The notes: generated from the sequence alone by a model not told the origin. A stretch of 64,000 bases of DNA from Cylicocyclus nassatus (GCA_958299035.1 CATQJL010000001.1:49540461-49604460); one strand, 5' to 3'; positions 1-12,886 are shown, counted from the stretch's first letter. Numbers and translations: made by a program.

Positions 1-806
1 CTTACTCATACGATTACATACATAAAGTATCAAGATGGAAAAATCTTCAAAATGCGAGCAAACATATTTGCAAATGAGGTGAATATTGAATGGTATTACA
101 GCTAAATCCAAAATCTGAATTTTTGTTTTCTTTGCGAAGTGCAAGTGAATTCACATAGATATGGGATCAGCTTTTATCTCTGCACTTTCTTACTCAGACG
201 AAAGCATCTTTATGCTTCCTCATAAAGTAATATAGGTGTTATAGGTAGCTATAAAAAGTTACTGCTTTTAGCAAGTTTGATAGATTCGCCCAAATTCCAT
301 GACTAGAAATCTCGTGCATGGCCAAAGTAGAGAAAGTTTTATGTTGCTCGTTGCTCATAGCAGATTAACAAAAAATGAAGCCTGACATGCGATTAGTGCT
401 GCATGATATATGTCATCAAAAAGTATTGACTTAGTGTCGTGTAATTCCGTATCAAAAATATTCCTTGAATCGTTTCACCTGCTCATGATATCACTTTTGC
501 TAAGGGTAACATCATAGCACGAGATTCCAAAGAATTATAGGGATAAGTCTTGCGCTTGAATAAAGAAATTTTCTTGAAGAGTTCGAAACCCTTTCAATTT
601 ATGTAGAAATTGTAATTTACCTTGTAACATATGATCTGGTTTGTGCTATTTGATTATGCCTATAATTCGAAATCAATAATGAAAAATCAAAAATTTACAC
701 TCAAGAGTCTGCTTAGCTAGAAAGAGAAGAGCAGGTCATAAAATTAACAACATTACTAACATTAAAATACGGTAGACTTTTTAGCAATTTTTATTTCTAA
801 AATTAG
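1..806. other. AT-rich, nothing recognised
   Basis: No frame longer than 60 codons, no terminal repeats seen. Confidence 0.5.
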
Positions 807-1525
807 ATAACTACTTTTTGAGTGCTCTTGACGAACTTGTGTCACTGCGATACGCCAACAGAGATTTTTTGGCCAGCACTTTTAGAAAGCGCAGAATTTT
901 TGTTAATATCAAGCATGTAAATGCTGTTATCATCAAGCATGTAAATGTGAATTTAATTTGATATTTTTATTATTTTAACTTAATTTTTAATTTTTATTAA
1001 TTTTAATTTAATAATTTTTATTTAATATTTATTTAGTAATTTTTGGTAATTTTTTTTGGTAATTTTTATTTTCGTAGGGATGAGAAGACTGGTGCAAGAC
1101 TTATGTGTCAGACTATTAGAATTGTAAGGAATGTTAATCAAAGCAAGGCATACAAGACTTTAGGACGCTGTCTCAAGAAGTTCAAATAGCTCGGAAAGCT
1201 CGAGAAATAAGTTTGTCACAAAATTCCTTGGACCAGAAGCATTGAACCTTACTGGCTAGAGTGGAAATTTCGGGTACACTGAGTCGCATCCGATCCCGCA
1301 GCAAATACCAAAAATAATGCTTGCATGGAGAATCAAGTTTCTGGCATGTACGTAGATTTACGTATGAGCCGGAGACGACGACACTTTCGACGACGGATAT
1401 GACCTCTGGTCAGTTGATAACGAGAAGAGAGCTCTTCTGCCGCGTCAGGCGCGGCAGCTCGGAAATCGCGTAATGCGGCCGAGCGAGCTGTTCAACGACG
1501 AACGATTCAGCTCTTCAACTTGATT
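807..1525 (+). CDS. Possible 3' exons of an unrecognised gene
   Basis: Candidate exons are 807-916 (reads ALDELVSLRYANRDF), 1078-1123 (DEKTGARLMCQ), 1164-1210 (DAVSRSSNSSESS) and 1260-1317 (SGTLSRIRSRSKYQK, then TAA). The introns after 1123 and 1210 are 40 and 49 bases and have GTAAGG and GTTTGT donors. The 1123/1164 and 1210/1260 joins are in phase; the 916/1078 join is not. A separate open block at about 1384-1525 reads LWSVDNEKRALLPRQ and ends at TGA. It could be an alternative last exon. The interval 917-1077 is a very AT-rich intron-like stretch. No family was recognised. Confidence 0.35.
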
Positions 1526-2012
1526 TCCAAGAATGTGAATAGCGATGTGTGATGTGGGCACAGCGAATGGGAAGAGCACAACTTCGCCTGAGGGAAAAAT
1601 CTTTTCAGACAAGAGCAGAAGAGATAATAGCACAACATCCTGATGAAAACGAATACGGATGTAATATCTAATTCTAGGATTCTGAATGGTTACGTATTGG
1701 CACACTTAGTGCTAAGAAGACAATTCGATGGATTGAAAAGCAAATTTAGGTAGAACAGAAACAGTTATGTGTAAGCCTTCCGAAATTTTTGAACTCATAT
1801 TTGAGCGTGGAGCGGAAGTTATCTAATGAAAGTGACTGGAAGCATATGTTTGAGGGGTCATCGCTAGCCGTTGTCTTATGAGCAGCCTTGCAAAATTATT
1901 AAGGATTTCAGAACCTGTCAAAGGCTTTTCTTCAAAAGCCTTAAAACTTTTCTGATCTTGATTTTTCGTTTCATCGCACCAAAAGTCGAAGTTAGTTGCC
2001 CAATACTATTCA

Positions 2013-2489
2013 TTCGGTTAAGCGCTTCTGATATCTAATCAGATCTTCTGAAAATTGGAGCTTCCACAATATTGTTTTTGAGAGATGTGATCTACGGATC
2101 GAGAGGGTAGAACTGCCATGATCTAACTGTCTGCTTTCAGGGTAAATATCCTCCCTCCTCCCAGCTCCTCCTCCCCCCCCCTCCCCTTCCCCTTCCAAGA
2201 AAACGAGTTCAAAGCCAAGGGTGTAGAAATGACGTTATATTCCAGTACATCAAGAAGTCTCAAGTTGGATGAAGGAAAGCAATTACATCGAAAAAAACTG
2301 CATATTGAAAAAGTGATTTTCCGTAAGAACTGATACCAAATTATCCCATATGGTCTGATAGGGCAAAGTTGAGAGTTGCAAGCATAAAAATTGGCCCACG
2401 GATATCTTGACTTCAAACGCAATCTGGATCTTGAATATGTGCATGTGATGAATAAATGGATGATGAATCATGACGAAAGTGGTTGCCAT
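2013..2489 (-). CDS. Possible minus-strand exons, unrecognised
   Basis: Two open, protein-like blocks lie here on the minus strand. One at 2489-2283 reads GQFLCLQLSTLPYQTIWDN. The other, about 2140-2013, reads SIRRSHLSKTILWKLQFSE and ends at TGA. A purine-rich low-complexity tract (2155-2200) lies between them. No phase-consistent joint was found, so this is only a lead. Confidence 0.2.
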
Positions 2490-2499
2490 GTATTCGTGT

Positions 2500-3879
2500 A
2501 TGCGTCGAAAAAATACCAGTGTTTTTGACTTTGAAAGGATAAAACTTTGACGATGAAATGCTAGAAAGTTTGGCGATAAACTATGAAGTTCCGCCTGTCA
2601 AGACTACAAACTATAGTATCTCCGTAGTAAAAAAAGGATCATGCATGCAGATAATGAGTGACACCTGCACTTTAGTTCTGAACAAATGAATCCTCGAAAT
2701 GAGCGCTATTATATGAACCGAAATTAAATGGCAATGATGAACTAGGGAATTCATGTGAGATAATAGCTATTCCTGATTTCAGCGAGGATTTCCATATTCA
2801 TCACTTTTTCTCAAAATTTCGCAGGAATTTCCGGAGAAAAAAGTTATTAAGAGAAAAACGAGGAAAGAAAAGACGCTCTATGGCATCAGAATTTGCAGAG
2901 CGAAAAGTCGTTTGCCATGACAGCGAACAACTAAATTTTTACAGTGAGATGCTGTATACACAGCTTTTTGTATGGTAATCTAAATTCTTCTACTGCCTTG
3001 CTGGAATAGTTTATGCAGACACTGTGTTTCAGGTTTTGCAAGAAATAAGGCGAAAAAGAGCAATTCATACCCGATCATATAAGGCAACACAAAAATTTCC
3101 ATTCAATTTTGAATAACCGAGGTCATTGCGTATGATTTACGTATTTATGTATTCGCTCATTAACACTCTTGTACCATACAAGAGAATGACGATACAATCG
3201 TGTTAGGAACACAAGTGCTGTGTACCTTTCTAAAAATAATTGTAGTTCTGCAGATTCTCTAGCCAAGCATCCGTCCTTTGTTATCTAGGTTGACATCATG
3301 TGTCACACAATAATAAAATGCTATACGGCTTCTGCAAATAAAGTTGGGCAGTTTTGTCGGAAAAACCATATCCGCAGGATATGCAAGATGTTTTTTTAAT
3401 TGCAATGAGCTGCAGGACTGGCAATTCGATGGCTATAAATAGCGAATCACTTAGGTTAGAATCGTACAATCGATTTCGAAGGAAAAGCATAAGAAAAGTA
3501 TGCAAGATGGGAAAGGCTGTACGCGAACAAGCAAAATCTGCAAAGCGATTGTGAAAGAAAGAGAAGAAACGAAATACATGAGAAGTTTTTGCTTTCGGTG
3601 GAAGATATCGGAGGTGAAGTGAAAGCGTTCTTGAATCGTGCACCTTGAATTGTTCCAAGTTCCACAGATCCGTGAATTTTTGTCCACTTACAACTATTGG
3701 AACACAGTTTCAATTCTGATAATTTTCTTCTGCAAAACCTAGTTCAAACATGGTTGAGAGAACACCTGAAAAACTTCATCTCCGAGTTCTGCCAGTAGAG
3801 GTAAAGATTTTGAGAATTGGTTCGCAATTTTTTAGATTCATAGAGATTGAAGATCTATGTGTGACGTTAACAATGTACA
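2500..3879. other. No supportable gene
   Basis: Only overlapping short frames on both strands near 3300-3700, none with splice partners. No repeat ends were identified. Confidence 0.45.
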
Positions 3880-3973
3880 TGTTGTGCTGCCGCATAAGTT
3901 CTGTCCGGTTTTTTGCTTTGTGTTTCAAGCAACTGTTAAAAGATTTTCACTCGTAATGCAATACTGTTCACAT

Positions 3974-4190
3974 GGGAACGAGCTGGAGTTCGTTTTCGGG
4001 CGAAAAAGCAAAGGCGGTTTCGTTTTTGTGGCGAAAAGACGCAAAAAGTTACGGTGTTTTTTAGTCGACGTTTCGTTTTTAAAGGTTTTTTACAGATATG
4101 GTTTGGGGTCAAAGGGGACTCGTAAATTTTGGTGAAAGTCAAGGGGGCTTAGTTTTCAAAAGCCTAGAAACGTACTCATGCTGGGCCCTG
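3974..4190. repeat. Dispersed repeat, copy 1
   Basis: About 215 bases with GGGCGAAAAAGCAAAG, TTAGTCGACGTTTC and GGGTCAAAGGG blocks, shared with 18920-19160. Its position inside a mariner-type element shows it is mobile. Confidence 0.55.
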
Positions 4191-4860
4191 CTAGGAAGCG
4201 CTTTTCTTGCTCTTTTTAACACCTATCATATAATAAAAAGTCTAACGAGATTGCAGGCATCTCAGTCAAAAAATGGTCTTGCGAGGAAATCATTAATATG
4301 CTCTCATGTCGAGTTCTTGTACTGACCACGGAAGGTGAAGCCGTCCAGTATATGCACAAACTTTTACTTTCGTGTTAAAAAACGTCTTGCTAGTGAACTT
4401 TGTTGGAAGATTAATTATTTGTACAAGAGTTCTACAGGCAATAACTTTCGGTGAATAGAGGCAATCGATGAGCCTAACGTTGGAAATGTTAGAGTGAAGC
4501 AAGAGCTAGCAGAGCCCAGCCACCAGTTACTTTTCACCTTTCACGGCAAATGTAAAATATTCATAATTTGAAAGTTGGCATATATACATGTACTAAGACG
4601 AGGCAGAAAAACGTCTTCGTTTATATTCGGTTAGAAAAATCCGGCACCGAAGATCCTATGGACGCTTTCAAGATGTAGAGCTTACTCAATGTACCTGCCA
4701 TGTCGGTTCTCATAAATGAACATTGCCATTTGAAAAAGACAGGTTTGAACAGAAACGCTGTGAGGTCTTTGGGCTTTTGTTTCTTGTTTAAAGGGGTTTC
4801 TTGCAAGAACTAGTATTCCTCTAATAGCTAAAAAAAAACTGCTCAACGCACAGAAACTAA

Positions 4861-5084
4861 TGTCGGGACGCAGCTAAGCTCCGCCTGCTGCTCTCCCGTG
4901 AGCTGCCCGAGAAGGTCAGATAGGAGCCAGTGACCCCCTACGACCGCGCCCCGTAAGGCTGCCTAGTCAGTCTTCCCCCTTTCCCTTTCCCCTTTTGTAT
5001 ATAGTTTGTATAATAAAGATTATAGTAAGACTAATGTAACCCGCTACACATCAGGTAAAGGGAGTCGACGCCTTTATCCTGACA
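4861..5084 (+). repeat. 5' LTR
   Basis: 224 bp, TGTC...GACA. Its GC-rich first half is followed by a CTTTCCC tract, a TATATAG stretch and an AATAAAG signal near 5012, which would serve as promoter/polyadenylation region. Confidence 0.88.
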
Positions 5085-5095
5085 TGGAGGTCCCA
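5085..5095 (+). other. Primer-binding site
   Basis: TGGAGGTCCCA directly follows the LTR. It is complementary to the 3' end of a tRNA with acceptor GGUCCCA plus the terminal CCA, which from memory fits glutamine tRNA. Confidence 0.6.
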
Positions 5096-5430
5096 GGGAA
5101 GATTTCTTTTTTTTTAGAATTCTACAATTTTTTCTCATCTTCACTTTTGATATGGGTTTCAAAAAAAAAATTTTACCCCCCCCCTCCCACTTCTACAATT
5201 CGATCGATCGCTACGGATGTCACCAACGAACAATTGTGTGTGAGTGTTTTTGTTATGTTGCACAAGTATATTAGCTGTGTGAGTGAAATATCTAATCTCT
5301 GTGTGAGTCAAATATTTAACCTTTTCAGAAAGAAAAAAAATTATTGAATAAAATAAAATAAAAATTATTTATACAGTCCTGCGAACAGTCCCATTTTGTC
5401 AATTTCTTTCTTTCGTAAAGCGCTCGCATT

Positions 5431-5545
5431 TTCCGTGATTCCGTGAATCCGTGAATCCGTGAATTTGAAAAGCGCATTTAGCAGCCGTGATCCGTGATGC
5501 CGTGATCCGTGATCCGTGAATCCGTGAAACCGTGATTCCGTGAAT
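5431..5545 (+). repeat. Short tandem repeat of CCGTGAT/CCGTGAAT
   Basis: About a dozen 7-8-base units (CCGTGATT, CCGTGAAT, CCGTGAAA) in two blocks separated by a non-repeat spacer, inside the LTR element near its 5' end. Confidence 0.8.
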
Positions 5546-6099
5546 TTTTGTTAACTTTCTTATTTTTTTCCTTTTTTTTTCAATAATTAGACAATGGACT
5601 TGTTCGCAATCGCTAGCTTATTCAAATCTGCAGTATTAGACCCAGAAAGATAAATCTGCTGGCCCACTGCAGATAACTTCTGCTGGGAAGTGTCGACCAA
5701 TCGTAATGCTTCGGACTCTCAGGCAATTTAGCAAAACCCAGTGCTACTGTCCGTGCGCGGTGACCCCCTTTGGCTAAAAAGCAACGCGGCGGCCCTCGTA
5801 AGTTGTAAGCATGTGACCCGCGACAAATATTTTTATTTGAGCGAATGACCTCTCAGCCCGAACGCGCAAGCTCGCGTCTGCTTTGTGTCGCGATAAGCCT
5901 TGGAACAGGATTAATAATTGTGTAACCTAATCCCTTATGGTTATGATATACGGCCAGTAACAACAGTTGCGCGATTTGACCCCTTAGCGTCTGTTCTTAT
6001 ACAACTTTTACGGCCAAAAACAACAGTTGTGCCCGATAAGCCCGCTGCCGTATGTCTTACGCAACTTATATTATCGTAATATTTACTTTCCGCTGTCGA

Positions 6100-6610
6100 A
6101 TAACAGAACATGCAAAGTTCATATTTTTTTCAAACATTTAGGAACAATAATATGTACCGTTCAGCAAGAATGGTACACCCTGAATGCCAAAAAAAAGATC
6201 GACAACTTCAGTAATGTTCCGCGCCTCACAGATAACATTAGCACTCAAATCATTCTTAGTGCAGGATCGTACTTTTGAAGATTTACCGCGTTTTGCTGCA
6301 ATTTCCCATCCATTGAACAAACTTCGCATAAAACATGCAGCTTTTCTTTGGAGCAAGGAGTAAGAAATAGCATTCCAAGCATTAAAACATGCCCTAGTGG
6401 ATGCGCTTGTTTTAGTGCTTCCTATTCTAGGAAAACCCTATATCATCCACACCGATGCATCAACCATCGGTCACGGCGCGTGCCTCCTACAAGTCAATCC
6501 GGAGACTGGTAGTGAAACTTTTGATCGCACATCGCAGCCGCCGTCTAAAAAGGCATGAGAGGAACTACGCAACTTTTGACTTAAATTTTCTACGGTTGCC
6601 AATAGTTCCA
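6100..6610 (+). pseudogene. Decayed Ty3/gypsy reverse transcriptase-RNase H remnant
   Basis: Plus-strand frames, broken by stops and frameshifts, recover the order expected of gypsy pol. The block near 6113-6278 matches the end of the palm and the thumb (a KKIDNFSNVP block, then SAGSYF and RF). The block near 6290-6355 reads AAISHPLNKL...FLWSKE. RNase H follows with FQALKHAL, IIHTDAST and GHGACLLQ. In-frame stops interrupt it at several points (for example between SKE and EIAF, and after PPSKKA). Orientation matches the LTRs. No gag, protease or integrase was recognised. Confidence 0.75.
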
Positions 6611-6699
6611 CAATGTTGATAACTGATCATGCTAGCAAATCGATCATGCAAAGATCAGATCTCATGTCATTTAAATTCAAGAGCAGATACTCATCGTCT

Positions 6700-9600
6700 T
6701 TTTCAAGTTACTCAAGTACATTGATAGCCTCATTTTTGAGGAACAGTCACCATGTATCAAAAATAAGATGACAATCATTGCTGCTCTTGAAAAAAAAATC
6801 CAGTAGTCTTTGTCCTTCGAATCTATAGTCACAATAATGCGCTTCCATATTGTACCCAAATAACTGCGTTTTAATATTTGCAAATGCAAAAACAGCGGGT
6901 CTTGCTTTATAAATGCAATTAATTCTGTTGGATACTCTGCCATACGCATTAATTTTTAGACGCTTGAACTTGAAATTTTCGAATTAGCTCACACTTTGGA
7001 GGACACATTCAAAATCAACATCTGAGTTATTTATCTAACATCCTCGCTTCTAGCATTCATACTCGCTAAGCTATACTTATTTGTAGTGATATATTATCAA
7101 ATTCATATTGTTAAAATTCATCGGTCTTTTGATTGAGACTTAGATGGTAATTAAAAAAAAGGCGCAATCGAGTTTGCTCCAAGGTTGGAAATGTCAAATA
7201 AGAAAATAATAAGATTATTATCACATTTGCGGTAGCACCTTTTCCTCAGAGATAGTATTGGTATACTTTCCAGCTCAAAAAGCCAAAAAAAAAATTCTTA
7301 AAAAAAAAATTTCGAATTCAGCGTTCTTTGATCAGTGGATAAGTGGAAAAGTCTTCGAATGATTAAAAGTTTGGGAGCGATTTTCTTTAGTTTCTGTAGA
7401 TGCTAATGCTCTTAATCACGTTTTTTTTTTGTTTCAGCTACGTTTACTTAATAATATCCCGAGCTTTCAATCAATTTCGAACACTCTTCAACTCAAACAG
7501 CACGAACATTCCTTCGATGAGGAACACCTGATGCCAATTTCGAATTGAAATTTTCTTGAATTGCCTGAAAAAAAAGAAAACAGGAAAAGAAAAAAAATCG
7601 CTAGGTTATCCATTTCAATTTCAAATCACTCTGACGCCATGCATTTAAAATATTGCAACTCTATGCATCAGCTACACTGTGCTTGCATACACATTTGCTT
7701 ATAACTGGCAATTTTCCAGCTTTGTTGTAAATCCGAAAAAAAAAACTAAATTTTTTTTCACGATCAACTTTTAGGGTTTTGCTTCACAAAGTTTCTAAAA
7801 TACAAAATTAATATCAGAACCAGCATCCAACTTCATCTTCTTTGAGAAGAAATTAGGACAGCACTGCTTCAACTTTGCACTATTCATTAGTATTTAGTAA
7901 CTTTGGTTGTGTTTATCTACTTTCGAAGGAAAAAAAGGCTAGCTTCTATGAGGCTGAACAAATTGAGAACATCGCGCTTTCTTTTTTCTTTTTGATCTAC
8001 ATCAGAAATTTCAAGCAGTTTTTGGTATACGCAAAATGCGGTTGTGACACAGCAGACAAGCATTTTTTTCCCTTTCAGTAGTTTTCAGATCATTCCCCAA
8101 CACTTAGTATGTTCACATAGTGTTTGGCGTAATGTGAAGTAGAATTGTTTTCAGACGGTTGTTTTCAGATTTCTGCTGACGGTTCTGAAATTGGAAGAGA
8201 TAAAGTTTCTTACAAAGTTGGAACTCTTCGAAAAAAATTTCTTCAAAAAAAATTGCTAAAAGTTTTTTCTCTCATCATAAAAATGTATTCAAGAAGAAAC
8301 TACTATTCAAATTAGCCTTCATACCAGAACAGACCAAACTTTTCGCTCAAGAAAGTACCATCCCACATGAAAATCAAATCTTCAAGTTTCCTTTCCTCAA
8401 ATTCCGGCTCGATATTGATTATGTAATATCTAAACCAATCTAAAACTCAAGAATGCTGTTAAAAAAAAACATTTTTTTGCATGGGTTATCTGTATTTCCA
8501 CATATACCTTCTAAAAGAAAAGTCAAGCATCTTAGTCTTCAAATTGAACCTCACGAAAAATATAAATTAGTACAACAAATTTAATAGCAAACTTTCTTTT
8601 TTTTTCAATTTTTTCAAACATTCATTAATGCATGAACGATCTCAGTCGAAAAGAACTCTGGACTGTAAAATCACAAAAACTCACATTTTGACAGTAAGAT
8701 TTCTAACTTAAAATCATTTTTTTCATAAGAGCTACGTATTTTTCAATCATCCACTACTTCAGAAATTTGTCATTCATCAGAGCAACCTCTAATTCTTTTG
8801 CAGAGCCTTCATAAAAAAAGAATATTCCGAAAACATTATTTTTAAACTGAGAAGAAAGACATTTTCAGAGAAAACAAAACATTAAACTTAGTTTGCATTT
8901 TTTTTTGAACATCGTCATGAAAAAAAATTTTTTTTGGAGGATGATGTGAAATGTGCACCTTTCTGGTCTGGTTCCCTTTCAGCAAAAAGACAAACTTTTT
9001 AATTCAATCTATGAAAGTTAAAAAAAAAGCAGATCCCAAGATTCCGCAATCAATTTTCAAATAAGCTTCTTAAATTCTGCAAAAAAAAAAATTTTGATAT
9101 CAATCTTATCACAAACATTTTCAGGTGCCTTACAATATGAGCTACTGAAAAATCCAAGACTATCAGTTCCACTTTGATTGCTCAATTCAAATGCATCTTT
9201 TTACACCACAAATATCGTCGTTATATACCAAGTGATAAAATACACTTTATTTTGCAGATCGGACTACTTTTGAGAGTGTGAGCAAGGCTAGCATAATTTA
9301 CTGCTTTCGCACCCCTGAATTCAACGACAGTAACGAACAGCTCGGCCAAGCTCAGTTTCTGCATGTTAAGTAAATTCAATAGGTAGTAGCGTTGGTAGTT
9401 TAACCAAAAAGACTATGTTTCTGGACGAACGTTTTTTTTTTGAGATTTCGAGTTGTTCCATGACGTGATTTTTTCATTGATTGTGCGCAAATCTGATAAA
9501 AAAAATTCTTTTACAAAATGCGTTCATCGTTCTGTTTGCATTTTTTTGAGTTTAACAATCCGAAAGAGCAAAAAGTTTTTTTCTAAGTAATTCACGTCGG

Positions 9601-10900
9601 CTCATTGCCTCAGCATTTCTGGATAAGATCTGTGAGCACACACTCAAATAAAGAAGAAGCTCGCAAATGGTTGTAAAACATGCATCGATTGTAATAGTTC
9701 ATTGAAAACCGCGCTCATGAGCTCATGACTTTGATTCGAAGTAATGGACACACTATTGGTAAGAACAATGGAAAATAGCAGTTTCTCCAGTTTTGTGCAA
9801 TTGCACAAACCAAGTCTGCATTACGTTGTTAAACGTAGCTATTCAGAACTACATTTAAGAATATTTTTAGAGAATATTACTTGTAGCTGAATGGAGATTG
9901 TTTTCAGAGAACAACTCTCTTTTAACCGAAACGCTTCACAGAAGAAATAACTTGCTGTTTGCCAAAAAGAAAAAATCCTCAGTGCTTCTGAACATGTTGA
10001 GGTATCCAGATTGATATTCTGATCGGAAGCAATGACCGCATTTTTTTTTTGAAAGGTGATCAGCCGAAGCTAACAATAAGCAATGAAGGCATAGTTTTTG
10101 TCACAGTGAAATTCATTCTTGGGAATGAAAAAGAAACTGTTTAGGACGTTTCACTTCACCCAGTCCTGTTTTCTCCTAGAAAACGATGGTAATGATTCCT
10201 TTACAGATTTCACCAGAATTCAGGAACATCATTCCATAGAGTTTTCTATACTGGATCTGGATTTGAAGAAACACAGATAGCTTTCATAAATTACAAATTA
10301 GTCGTGAATTACCACACATGATGTTAGGATCATTTCCGCTGAATTTTACTTATAACTCAAAAGTTACATATCGTAGTTTCTGCAGTGGAAACGTTCTATT
10401 CGTATAATTTACTGTGCCAAAATGTACTGTTAATTCATTTTGTATAGTTTGGTTTGCATTTTCATGTTGTCTATGTCGAAAATGGGCTAATGCTTCCAAA
10501 AACGCACTATTTCAAAAAAAAATTCAAAAAAGGAAACATCAGAACATGAACGACATCATGTTTGTTTTGTTCACGAATGTAGTCTTGATTTGATCGCAAG
10601 ACTGCAAGACAATTTTATGCAACTCAGTTTGGAAAAAATCCGACTATCAGAGTTTTATTTTTTTCCTGCTGTCGGAATATTTCTCAACGTGAGTTTGTTT
10701 ACACCTATTTTGCCGCACCGCTGCGTTTATCTATCAGCATGAATTTCTTTGAACCGGCAGTTCAAAGAATGGAAAAAATAAATTTCGTACTAGGCAGCGA
10801 AAAAAAAATTTTTCCCATTTCTCTAACACTCAAAATTTGCCACTATGTTGAATTAAACACAGTTTGTTGTGCTCAATTTTGCATCTAATTCTTCCTTTCC
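6700..10900. other. AT-rich non-coding interior of the LTR element
   Basis: About 4 kb with no usable frame and very many A or T runs of seven to ten bases on both strands. I see no integrase motif. It resembles the long non-coding core of large retrotransposon derivatives. Confidence 0.5.
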
Positions 10901-11539
10901 GTGTTCTAATCGATCGCATTATTTATATGCTGTATAACCATATGTCACTCGGTTCAAATTATACAATGTCTTATTATATTACACTTCCTAAAATCCCACA
11001 TGTCGCTTAACTATTTCATGTAAAATATAACTTCAGAATTACTATGTCATCCAATATCGCCCAATACTTTGTTATCTATGTAATTTCTGCTCACCACGCT
11101 ATTTTTTTCATTAACATGTTCTACAACAAGTGCCCTTCCAACCCATAACTTCCTCGTATCAACATTTGAATACCGTTCACACTGTACTTCTATAAAATCT
11201 CCACGCCAACTATTCCCCTTTGTCAATTCCGGGATACAATACGCCTGTTCACTTCCTACAACTACATGTTACTGCCTCTCCCAAGCAGTCCCCGACGTCA
11301 CATCGTTCATTCCGTATATCTCTCGCTTGAGGACAAGCTCACTCTGTACCCCTAGGATGAGGTGAAGGTCGCTGTTTGGTTATCCAATCCGCCTAAACCA
11401 ACTCCTCTACTCAATCAATCTGAAGATAATGTACCGAAATCGAAGTTCTCTATGGTCTCGCCGTAACACGTGTACTCTTTACACACGTAACTCGGAAGAC
11501 GTTCAACAACAGCCGAACAAGCTCGAGGACGAGCTTTCT

Positions 11540-11552
11540 GAAGGAATGGAGA
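11540..11552 (+). other. Polypurine tract
   Basis: GAAGGAATGGAGA, purine-rich with a single T, abuts the second LTR. It follows CTCGAGGACGAG, a typical pre-tract sequence in gypsy elements. Confidence 0.65.
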
Positions 11553-11776
11553 TGTCGGGACGCAGCTAAGCTCCGCCTGCTGCTCTCCCGTGAGCTGCCC
11601 GAGAAGGTCAGATAGGAGCCAGTGACCCCCTACGACCGCGCCCCGTAAGGCTGCCTAGTCAGTCTTCCCCCTTTCCCTTTCCCCTTTTGTATATAGTTTG
11701 TATAATAAAGATTATAGTAAGACTAATGTAACCCGCTACACATCAGGTAAAGGGAGTCGACGCCTTTATCCTGACA
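11553..11776 (+). repeat. 3' LTR
   Basis: 224 bp, indistinguishable by eye from 4861-5084. It is followed by the second CTAA. Confidence 0.88.
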
Positions 11777-12886
11777 CTAAGAAAATGGAAAAATGTGGAT
11801 TTGAAAAGAGTTATGATATTTTGAATTCGAAAATTAAAATCGGACAAAACTCATCAGTGGTCTTACATAACATCAAGCGGTCACTCAGAGAATCGCCAAA
11901 TTTACGAATATTCCACTCAAGTTCTCTAGTCATTCTGCACAGAAAGATCAATTAGTGCTCCGCTTATTTTCTCTTCAATTTTCTCGGGCGGCGTTCAAAC
12001 GCGAAGTTCCATCGACCATAAGAGTACAAACAATAAGTCAAACTTTTTTTTTGCATGAGCCAACGTAGATTCATATGAGGGCTTGAAACGCTGATATAAC
12101 ACGTAGGAAATGGTGCCATTTTGAGCCTCAACAACGGTATCTGGGAATCTTCCATTTCAAATGTAAAGAAGAATTCGGCTTGCATGATCGAGGAATGGAA
12201 AAGGTGTTATGAAAAATCTTAGATGAAGACAGAGAACTTCAAATGAGAGGAGCAAGTATAATACACAGAGTGTACCAAAGCATGTACACGCTACTATGGT
12301 TTTATCGGTGATAAGCACCACAATGTTTTTCACGAACTCTTAAGTCTATTTTGAAGAGCTGATTCCATTTTTTTTTTCAAGGTACAGTAAAAGATCGCTG
12401 TTAACTATCGTGAAATTGCAATGAGCCTTTGACACTTGCCTCATTGTATAATAATCTAAACGACATTCCAAAAATCTTGAAAAACACAAAAATTCAGTAC
12501 AGGGATTCCCAGACTTGCTGTTCTTACAAATAAGTTTTTTACGAGATCGTGAAAATGACTAGACGAGCGCCAGCTCCTACATTTAAAAAAATTTTGCAAC
12601 AAAAAGTGGCCCTTACCACCTTATGAGCGGCTTGGAAATAGCCGTTGTAATCACAAAGTAATGAAAAAAGATCGATGGTGGTTTTCGTAGTGTTAATCTA
12701 AACTGAAGCCCAATCTACGAGTTGATAATCAAATCTCGCTAATTACCTCGGTTCGACTGAGTTATCGACAATTATACTTAAAAATGACTTTTGGTACACT
12801 TTGGTGCCTGCTTGAAACTTTCTCCAGGAGCCATTTCTAAGAAACTGAATTGTACATTAGGCCTGTTTGAGTCTTTTTCTTCCTAG

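Larger units (their letters stand above)
4861..11776 (+). mobile_element. LTR retrotransposon, Ty3/gypsy type, apparently non-autonomous
   Basis: Two direct 224-bp LTRs (4861-5084 and 11553-11776) start TGTCGGGACG and end CCTGACA, and look identical base for base. The outer flanks carry a CTAA target duplication (4857-4860 and 11777-11780). A primer-binding site follows the first LTR and a purine-rich tract precedes the second. The internal 6.5 kb has no long reading frame. A decayed reverse transcriptase/RNase H remnant at 6100-6610 marks it as Ty3/gypsy. Matching LTRs imply recent insertion. The dead pol implies that the element was mobilised by proteins from another copy. It interrupts a mariner-type element. 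Confidence 0.85.
3880..11870 (+). mobile_element. Mariner-type non-autonomous element, split by the LTR insertion
   Basis: The segments 3880-4860 and 11777-11870 together align with the intact relative at 28309-29223. That includes the start (GCATAAGTTCTGTCCG), the AGCTAGCAGAG block and the end (inverted GTTTTGTCCGATTTT). The relative has a single AACTAAG where this copy holds the LTR element. A further insertion of about 215 bases (3974-4190) is absent from the relative. Confidence 0.7.

Noticed and set aside
5431..5545. CRISPR-like repeats (CCGTGATT units)
   Set aside because: Units are 7-8 bases without unique spacers; this is a simple tandem repeat inside the LTR element.
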